48,682 nt of DNA, taken from positions 1-48,682 of the forward strand of contig DJGZ01000057.1 of NCBI GenBank assembly GCA_002433025.1. The letters are read 5' to 3'. This document shows, piece by piece, positions 43,390 to 48,682 of this stretch; positions within the stretch are counted from its first letter, which is position 1; each line of letters opens with the position of its first letter. The position numbers were made by a program, and so were the translations under genes. The notes below the pieces were generated by a model. That model was not told the DNA's origin and did no database searches. It saw only the letters and a program-made list of their open reading frames with translations. This DNA is from Bacteroidales bacterium UBA5833 (GTDB lineage: Bacteria > Bacteroidota > Bacteroidia > Bacteroidales > Lentimicrobiaceae).

Positions 43390-44841
43390 ATGTTGTTCAA
43401 TTCCATCGGATACCTGATATTTCTTCCGCTCACCGTGGCGATGTATTATGCGCTTCCGGGCAAATGGCGCTGGACATTGCTGCTGGCAGCAAGCTACCTG
43501 TTTTACGCCATGTGGAAGGTAGAATATGTGCTACTGCTGATGACCGCCACCGCCGTTTCGTATTTTGCGGCCCTGGGCATGGCAGCCCATACCGAAAAAA
43601 AACGGAAGAAGCCCTGGCTCTGGGTTGCCCTGACTGTCAACCTTGGCATGCTGTTCGCTTTCAAATACCTGGGCTTTTTCACCGGACTGATTTCCGGATT
43701 GTCAGATCTGACGGGACTTCCCGGACACATCCCGTATTATGCCATTTTGCTCCCTGTCGGGATTTCATTTTACACTTTTCAAACGCTGGGGTATGTCATC
43801 GACGTATACAGAGGAGTCGCGAAACCGGAAAAACACGCCGGGATTTTTGCCCTATATGTAACCTTTTTCCCCCAGTTGGTAGCAGGCCCCATCGAAAGGG
43901 TGCGCAACCTGATGCCGCAGTTCCGGCAACAACATACCTTTGATCCGGCTGCTTTCGCACAGGGCCTGCGGCTGATTCTCTGGGGGATGTTCAAAAAAAT
44001 CGTGATTGCCGACCGCATCGCCATGCTGGTGCAGCCGGTATACGGACAACCTGAATACTTTCACGGCATTCAGATAGCCATCGCACTTCCCTTGCTGATT
44101 ATCCAGGTTTATGCTGATTTTTCGGGATATACCGATATTGCCATTGGTTCTGCCAGGCTGATGGGATTCAGGCTGAGCCGGAACTTCAACCGGCCTTTCT
44201 CAGCCCGCTCGGTGGCCGATTTCTGGAACCGCTGGCACATCACCCTCACCACCTGGCTCAGGGATTATGTCTACTTTTCACTTCCTTCCAGGTTCAAAGG
44301 CAAAACAGCTGCCTGGCGCCTTAACCTGAACCTGATCCTTACCTTCACCCTGGTGGGTTTCTGGCATGGCGCACACTGGAATTTCCTGATCTTCGGCTTG
44401 TTGCACGGCCTGTTCATGACCATGGCCAACATCAGCAGACCTGTGATGGAGAAGTTCAACCGCCTCAGCGGACTGTCGGCCGCCCCCGCCCTGCTTAAAA
44501 CACTGAACCAGGCGGCAACATTTCTGCTGGTCAGCGCCACAGGCTTTTTCTTCGGACAGCATAGCTTCGCCTCCACCCTTGCCCTGATCGGAAATATTAC
44601 TGATTTCAGCAATACCGGCATCGCCCTGAGGCAAATGTTACAAAACAACGATTTTATCCTCAGCCTGATCCTGATTGTGTTTATGCTGCGCTTTGAGGCG
44701 TTGGCCGACCGGCCCGGCTTTAAGGAGAAATTTATACGCCGTCCACTTTCGGTGAAGTATGCGGCCTATCTGGCCATGCTTTTCTTCCTGCTGATTTTCG
44801 GGATATTTTCACGACAGGAATTCTTTTATTTTCAGTTTTAA
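43390..44841 (+). CDS. MBOAT-family membrane O-acyltransferase (AlgI/DltB-like)
   Basis: 483 residues, with about ten to twelve membrane segments. Typical motifs are MLFNSIGYLIFLPLTVAMYY at the start, LLPVGISFYTFQTLGYVIDVYRG, FFPQLVAGPIERV, YADFSGYTDIAIGSA, NRPFSARSVADFWNRWHITL (His283) and GFWHGAHWNFLIFGLLHG with the conserved His326. The AlgI/PatA/DltB group moves acyl groups across the inner membrane for O-acylation of exported polysaccharides. It lies 2 bp before an SGNH-like gene, the normal partner arrangement. In AlgI systems the donor is acetyl; whether this one takes longer chains from the neighbouring acyl carrier system is open. Confidence 0.93.
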   Translation: MLFNSIGYLIFLPLTVAMYYALPGKWRWTLLLAASYLFYAMWKVEYVLLLMTATAVSYFAALGMAAHTEKKRKKPWLWVALTVNLGMLFAFKYLGFFTGLISGLSDLTGLPGHIPYYAILLPVGISFYTFQTLGYVIDVYRGVAKPEKHAGIFALYVTFFPQLVAGPIERVRNLMPQFRQQHTFDPAAFAQGLRLILWGMFKKIVIADRIAMLVQPVYGQPEYFHGIQIAIALPLLIIQVYADFSGYTDIAIGSARLMGFRLSRNFNRPFSARSVADFWNRWHITLTTWLRDYVYFSLPSRFKGKTAAWRLNLNLILTFTLVGFWHGAHWNFLIFGLLHGLFMTMANISRPVMEKFNRLSGLSAAPALLKTLNQAATFLLVSATGFFFGQHSFASTLALIGNITDFSNTGIALRQMLQNNDFILSLILIVFMLRFEALADRPGFKEKFIRRPLSVKYAAYLAMLFFLLIFGIFSRQEFFYFQF

Positions 44842-44843
44842 AG

Positions 44844-45809
44844 ATGGACAGACAAAAACAGTTTTTCAGAAATGCGCTGATATATCTGCTGTTGGCCCTG
44901 GCTGTGAATGCAGTGCTGAATGCTGTTTATGACCGCACGATGATTTATCACCGCCTGAACCGGAACCAGGACAGGCAGTTTGAGGAATACAACGACACCC
45001 TGACTTTCCTGATGCTTGGTAATTCCCACGACATGATCAACCCGGAAATTACCGGCAACAGTTTCAATTATGCATCGCCGGGTGAGGTATACACCCAGAC
45101 CTATTATAAGCTGAAATACATCCTTGAGAAAACAGGGAAAATCCCTGAATATGCCGTGCTCTCCGTGGACCCTGCCAACTTCAGCCCCAAGGCCGAGAAC
45201 ACCCTTAAATTTGACGGGTACTGGCGCAAATATGTGGATTATCCGGCCCTTGCCAGGGAAACAGGAGATTACGACTATTACATCAAATGGTTTACCGGCC
45301 GCTTCTGCGCTTATATCGGAAACTATAAGTTTATTTACATGTCGGTAATCTTCCTCAATGCCGATTTCAGCCTGGTAAAAAACGGTTACCGTCCTCCGCG
45401 CGATTACCGCAATTTTGCCCGAGAGCCCGACCGGAATGCGCTGGGGCTTGAAAGGGCCACCTCCTACCTCGCCGGCTATGGCAATAAGCCCGACAAGGGC
45501 CCTGAAACATATTTCCGGAAAATCCTCAGCCTCTGCCGGGATTACGACATCACCCCCGTACTGGTAAGGATGCCCCTCACCGATGAGTACCTTATGCACG
45601 CCAGTAAACTGGTAGATCTGGATGACCTAGACCGGCAGATTGAAGGGATCGCCGCTGAAGAGACCGGCAATTACATAATGATTGACTTCAGGGAAGCGCT
45701 GAGCGGGAAGCCTGAGCTGTTTTTCAATGCAGATCATGTGAATCCCCGGGGCGCCGACATTATCAGCGAAAAATTCAGGGCAAAGATGCAGGCACATATC
45801 AAGCCTTAA
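44844..45809 (+). CDS. Membrane-anchored SGNH-hydrolase-like partner of the MBOAT protein
   Basis: 321 residues. One N-terminal transmembrane helix (about 10-28) anchors a periplasmic domain. The SGNH block I is MLGNSHDMI (Ser61). Near the C-terminus is FFNADHVNPRGADI, where the His of the DxxH motif is His298. The residue three before it is Asn295 instead of Asp, so the third triad residue may be missing or replaced. Such proteins (AlgJ/AlgX/DltD-like) take the acyl group from the MBOAT protein and put it on a polymer. The 2-bp gap to the MBOAT gene indicates a shared transcript. Confidence 0.78.
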   Translation: MDRQKQFFRNALIYLLLALAVNAVLNAVYDRTMIYHRLNRNQDRQFEEYNDTLTFLMLGNSHDMINPEITGNSFNYASPGEVYTQTYYKLKYILEKTGKIPEYAVLSVDPANFSPKAENTLKFDGYWRKYVDYPALARETGDYDYYIKWFTGRFCAYIGNYKFIYMSVIFLNADFSLVKNGYRPPRDYRNFAREPDRNALGLERATSYLAGYGNKPDKGPETYFRKILSLCRDYDITPVLVRMPLTDEYLMHASKLVDLDDLDRQIEGIAAEETGNYIMIDFREALSGKPELFFNADHVNPRGADIISEKFRAKMQAHIKP

Positions 45810-45922
45810 AACCGAACCTCAAACGGACAAGTAGCCCGCATCTCTTACACCAACTCCTGCGTAAACAGAGGGGCAGAATTTTGCATCATCAACACCTGTA
45901 TTCTTTCTCCCGAAAAAAGAAA

Positions 45923-45972
45923 CCTGGCAAGCCGGAAAATCATCCCTGTCAGAGGTGAACCGGCTTGTCAGG
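45923..45972. repeat. Inverted repeat CCTGGCAAGCCGG, relative of the GACCTGACA family
   Basis: CCTGGCAAGCCGG (45923-45935) pairs with CCGGCTTGTCAGG (45960-45972), 13 positions with one G-U pair, across a 24-nt loop. It lies between the convergent SGNH and DUF2147 genes, the same type of place as the copies near 17.1 and 23.0 kb. Confidence 0.65.
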
Positions 45973-46016
45973 CGCATGATATCAGCTGTATTATCCAGCG
46001 GATGCTACGTAGTATC

Positions 46017-46799
46017 CTATTTCAGACTGCCCTTGCCCGGGATGCCGTTGGTCCTTGACCAGGTAAGGGTTTTGCTGATCATCGACATCCCTGCGATGCC
46101 GGTAACCTCAAGTACATTTCCATCGCCCGTAACTTTCGCTTTGCAGTCGAATGTGCGTCCCGTCTGCGGCTGGTAAGCCTTACCGCCTTCATAAATCTTT
46201 TTGGCAGCATTGTACTTCAGGTTGTAAACCATCTGTGTACCAAGCACAGGATTGTTCCTTTTGGCTTTGTTCGGGTTATTCACATCTTTCACCGGTTTGC
46301 CCGATTTATCGTTGGGCTGGCGGAGCCAGACGATCTTGCCGTTATAAACATCCCCCTCTTTGGTAAATTGAATAATAGACGCCTTGTTGGCCGTGAGCCA
46401 GTATCCGGTAATGTCTTTGGGCGTGGTTACCGGTGATTTTTTCTCGTCCGAAGCCTTTACGGGAGTAGCCGGTTTGGGGGTTACAGGAGTTGTTTCTTTG
46501 GATGACTGCTTTTGCGGTGCAGCTTGCTGGCCGGAAGGTGTTACTGTTTTAGCCGGCTGTTTCTGAGGGACTTCTTTTTGATTTGCGGGTGTTACTTTTG
46601 GCGCGGGCTTTGGAGCCACCTCTTTGGTGGTCTGATCTTTCGTTGCCGTCCCGGTCGTAGCAGCGGGCTTCATCTGCTTTACCACTACAGATGGCTTCGC
46701 GGTTTCTGTCTCTTTGGTCGACTGCTTTACCGGTTGAGTCTGGGCAAATGTTGCTGAAGCCATAAACATGAGCGCAAGCGTCAAAACTTTGAATTTCAT
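46017..46799 (-). CDS. Exported DUF2147 protein with Pro/Thr/Lys-rich linker
   Basis: 260 residues. The signal peptide is MKFKVLTLALMFMASATFAQ. Residues about 21-125 are a low-complexity linker of Thr, Lys, Pro, Gln and Val (for example KEVAPKPAPKVTPANQKEV). The C-terminal 130 residues are a DUF2147 domain (ITGYWLTANKASIIQFTKEG, YNGKIVWLRQPND, NNPVLGTQMVYNL, GRTFDCKAKVTGDGNVLEV). DUF2147 proteins are small periplasmic lipocalin-like barrels of unclear function. The long charged linker before it is unusual and may let the domain span peptidoglycan. It has its own -7 box at 46849-46856. Confidence 0.88.
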   Translation of the reverse strand: MKFKVLTLALMFMASATFAQTQPVKQSTKETETAKPSVVVKQMKPAATTGTATKDQTTKEVAPKPAPKVTPANQKEVPQKQPAKTVTPSGQQAAPQKQSSKETTPVTPKPATPVKASDEKKSPVTTPKDITGYWLTANKASIIQFTKEGDVYNGKIVWLRQPNDKSGKPVKDVNNPNKAKRNNPVLGTQMVYNLKYNAAKKIYEGGKAYQPQTGRTFDCKAKVTGDGNVLEVTGIAGMSMISKTLTWSRTNGIPGKGSLK

Positions 46800-46848
46800 G
46801 GCAAAATGATTTAGGTGTTTGGTTTGGGAATTATATCAGAGGCCTGTG

Positions 46849-46856
46849 CAAAAATA
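46849..46856 (-). promoter_or_regulatory. -7 box for the DUF2147 gene
   Basis: CAAAAATA reads TATTTTTG on the minus strand, a full TAnnTTTG match 49 bp before the ATG at 46799, identical to the KAS III box. Confidence 0.5.
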
Positions 46857-47005
46857 ACACCATAAACCATTTTTTAGAACATCGGAGTTAATTTTATCGA
46901 CAAATTGCACTTGTCACCGGAATCAACGATGAAATTCAGGATATCACCAGGTATACCGCAAAACATTTATCATATTTGGCTACTTTAGCGGAATAAACAA
47001 GAGGT

Positions 47006-48136
47006 ATGAAAATTCCCTTCAACAAGCCTCATTTCACCGGCAGGGAAGCGTATCATCTTTCCGAAGCCGCCATTCTCGGCCACCTGGCCGGTAACGGGCG
47101 CTACACACAGCTATGCCAGGGTTTTTTGGAAGAGCGCTACGGTTTTCGCAAGGCCCTGCTTACCACCAGTTGTACAGATGCACTGGAACTAGCAGCCTTG
47201 ATACTCGGCATCGTTCCCGGAGATGAAGTAATTATGCCTTCCTATACATTCGTCTCCACGGCCAATGCATTCGCGCTGAGGGGAGCAAAAATAGTGTTTG
47301 CCGACAGCAACCCGCTGAACCCCAATATTGATGCCGGCACCCTTGCCGGTTTGATTAATGAAAAAACCCGTGCCATCGTGGCGGTGCATTACGGAGGCAT
47401 TGCCTGCGATATGCAGGCCATCATGGCGCTTGCCGCGAAACACCGGCTTTTTGTCGTTGAAGACGCTGCACAGTGTGTGGATGCTTTCTATAATGACCTT
47501 CCCCTGGGGTCGTTCGGACACCTGGCCGCATTCTCGTTTCATGAAACCAAAAATATCACCTCCGGCGAAGGGGGCATGCTGGTGGTGAACGATGCTTCCC
47601 TCATAGAACGTGCCGAAATTGCGCGCGAAAAAGGAACCAACCGTACTGCATTTTCACGTGGGGAGGTGGAGAAATACGAATGGGTAAGCCTTGGCAGTTC
47701 ATTCCTGCCCAACGAACTGACCGCAGCCTTTCTGTATGGCCAGCTCGAACACCTCGACATCATCCAGCAAAACCGGATGGAAATCTGGCAACGCTACCGG
47801 AATCTGCTCAGCCCGCTTGAAGAAAAAGGGTATATCGGCCTGCCTTACGTGCCTGATTATGCCGCACACAACGCCCATCTGTTCTACATCACAACCGGTT
47901 CGCAGGCAGAACGGGATCATTTGCTGAACCACCTGACGGGGCTGGGCATTCATGCTGTCTTTCATTACCTTAGCCTTCATTCCTCTCCCTATTTCAGCAA
48001 TAAACATGACGGCCGTGAACTTCCCTATGCCGGGCGCTACGCATCCACACTGATCCGGCTGCCGTTGTTCTTCGGGCTTGACGAAAACGAAACCGGTTAT
48101 ATCGTTGCAGGCATTAAGTCATTTTTCGAAAAATGA
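47006..48136 (+). CDS. rffA: dTDP-4-amino-4,6-dideoxygalactose transaminase (RffA/WecE type)
   Basis: 376 residues. A DegT/DnrJ/EryC1 PLP aminotransferase with the RffA signature: IPFNKPHFTGREAYHL, TTSCTDALELAALIL, MPSYTFVSTANAFALRGA, EDAAQCVDAFY and FSFHETKNITSGEGG, where Lys182 is the PLP lysine. RffA makes dTDP-4-amino-4,6-dideoxy-D-galactose from dTDP-4-keto-6-deoxyglucose and glutamate. The product could be the acceptor for the GNAT at 30688. No rmlA/rmlB or other sugar-nucleotide genes are next to it in the window. The last codons overlap the next gene by 4 bp. A CATATTTG and a TACTTTAG (46971-46988) are imperfect -7 candidates. Confidence 0.9.
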   Translation: MKIPFNKPHFTGREAYHLSEAAILGHLAGNGRYTQLCQGFLEERYGFRKALLTTSCTDALELAALILGIVPGDEVIMPSYTFVSTANAFALRGAKIVFADSNPLNPNIDAGTLAGLINEKTRAIVAVHYGGIACDMQAIMALAAKHRLFVVEDAAQCVDAFYNDLPLGSFGHLAAFSFHETKNITSGEGGMLVVNDASLIERAEIAREKGTNRTAFSRGEVEKYEWVSLGSSFLPNELTAAFLYGQLEHLDIIQQNRMEIWQRYRNLLSPLEEKGYIGLPYVPDYAAHNAHLFYITTGSQAERDHLLNHLTGLGIHAVFHYLSLHSSPYFSNKHDGRELPYAGRYASTLIRLPLFFGLDENETGYIVAGIKSFFEK

Positions 48137-48549
48137 ACGCAACCTTTTTCTTCCGCTCCAAACGTTCGGTATGGTACACGCTGGCAACCCTCCTTACCAT
48201 AGGGATTTTTATCCTGCTTCTGCTGCAGGACCCCTGGTTTATCGGACTGCTGTTGCTGCCGCTGATCGTCTTTATGGTGTCGATTTATTTCCGTACCCAT
48301 TACCGCATCCATCCGGTAAACGGACTAACCGTTACCTGCGGGCTACTCTACAAAAAAACGTTTGATATTCAGGAACTGCAAAGCATCCGTCCGACAAGCA
48401 ATCCGCTCTCATCACCTGCTCTGTCACTGAAACGGCTGGAACTGCGCTTCCGGAACAAAGAAACGGTAATGATATCGCCGGTAAAACAGGAAGAATTTAT
48501 TGAGGTGCTGAAATCAATCAATCCGGAAACAGAGATAAAGAAACGCTGA
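48133..48549 (+). CDS. Small membrane protein with bacterial PH domain
   Basis: 138 residues. Two hydrophobic segments (about 14-32 and 35-55) are followed by a bPH-type domain (FRTHYRIHPVNGLTVTCGLLYKKTFDIQEL, LELRFRNKETVMISPVKQEEFIEVLKSI). Bacterial PH-domain membrane proteins are mostly uncharacterised. The start overlaps the RffA-type aminotransferase by 4 bp, so the two are translated together; whether they act together is not clear. Confidence 0.75.
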   Translation: MNATFFFRSKRSVWYTLATLLTIGIFILLLLQDPWFIGLLLLPLIVFMVSIYFRTHYRIHPVNGLTVTCGLLYKKTFDIQELQSIRPTSNPLSSPALSLKRLELRFRNKETVMISPVKQEEFIEVLKSINPETEIKKR

Positions 48550-48586
48550 AATAAAACCAGTCTTGGTAAAAATCAGGCCTCATGAA

Positions 48587-48682
48587 CCTGTAAATCCTGT
48601 AAATCCTGTGAATCCTGTCTAAAAAACTCCGCGATCAGAGTCAAAATCCATCCTGTAAACCCTGTAAATCCTGTCTAAAAAT
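48587..48682. repeat. Two short arrays of the 9-mer CCTGTAAAT, running off the window
   Basis: First array: CCTGTAAAT (48587), CCTGTAAAT (48596), CCTGTGAAT (48605), then CCTGTCTAAAAA from 48614. Second array: CCTGTAAAC (48652), CCTGTAAAT (48661), then CCTGTCTAAAAAT from 48670 to the window end. Both close with the same CCTGTCTAAAAA, so the whole block appears duplicated, with 25 bp of other sequence between. There is no spacer structure like CRISPR. Confidence 0.8.

Noticed and set aside
44838..45599. 253-residue frame antisense to the SGNH-like gene
   Set aside because: Shadow of a real gene that is coupled to the MBOAT gene; no motif of its own.
30688..45809. Sulfonolipid (capnine) biosynthesis cluster
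   Set aside because: A sulfotransferase and acyl carriers are present, but the PLP enzymes expected for cysteate formation and for condensing it with an acyl-ACP are absent.
30688..45809. Aryl polyene or flexirubin cluster
   Set aside because: There are no KAS II/chain-length-factor pair, dehydratases, ammonia-lyase or aromatase genes.
46000..46017. GGATGCTACGTAGTATCC palindrome as terminator of the DUF2147 gene
   Set aside because: It has no loop and no T tract; it may be only a chance palindrome.
48587..48682. CRISPR array
   Set aside because: Units are 9 nt, contiguous and without spacers, and no cas genes are nearby.

Overview
The window looks like a chromosomal segment of an uncultured or environmental member of the Bacteroidota, most likely order Bacteroidales. 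Four things support this. There is a type IX secretion sorting domain on a large surface protein. Exact or near-exact TAnnTTTG promoter elements (the Bacteroidota -7 box) lie in front of many genes, and Shine-Dalgarno sequences are weak. GH92/GH29 glycan hydrolases and NagB/PIG-L fusions are typical of the phylum. The intergenic gaps carry short GGATTnn, CCTGTAAAT and ATCAACAAAT repeats and hairpin repeats.

Layout. 1-5.1 kb: secreted proteins, namely an intact S74-chaperone (tail-fiber-like) protein flanked by two decayed copies of its N-terminal module, and a beta-helix protein with four carboxypeptidase-regulatory-like repeats and a T9SS tail. 5.5-12.6 kb: a tightly coupled menaquinone operon, menI-menF-menD-menB-menA-menC-menE, with no menH. 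12.9-16.9 kb: serS, a TPR protein and rsmA (ksgA). 17.2-20.1 kb: an M16 zinc peptidase on the opposite strand. 20.1-21.6 kb: an AT-rich accessory patch with a truncated lipoprotein and a small unit of one 39-residue hydrophobic peptide plus one small membrane protein. 21.6-23.0 kb: a Wzx-like flippase. 23.2-30.7 kb: a GH29 fucosidase/GH92 mannosidase operon, divergent from a NagB-PIG-L fusion, which suggests glycoprotein-glycan use.

30.7-45.8 kb is the most unusual part. It packs several small units on alternating strands: KAS III, SDR reductase, GT2 and GNAT; a fatty acyl-AMP ligase fused to an ACP; a free ACP with an atypical attachment motif; a B12-type radical SAM enzyme; a TMTC-like GT-C/TPR membrane protein, a second acyl-AMP ligase and a PAPS-type sulfotransferase; and an MBOAT acyltransferase with an SGNH-like partner. 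Together these could make an acyl group on a carrier protein, modify it, and put it on a sugar, lipid or protein at the cell surface, with sulfation. No PKS or NRPS megasynthase is visible and I do not recognise the whole as a named pathway. 46-48.6 kb: a DUF2147 protein, an RffA/WecE-type sugar aminotransferase (a possible source of the amino sugar) and a PH-domain membrane protein. The window ends in a 9-nt repeat array.

No rRNA, tRNA, CRISPR array or insertion sequence was recognised. All functional calls come from reading motifs by eye; no database search was possible.
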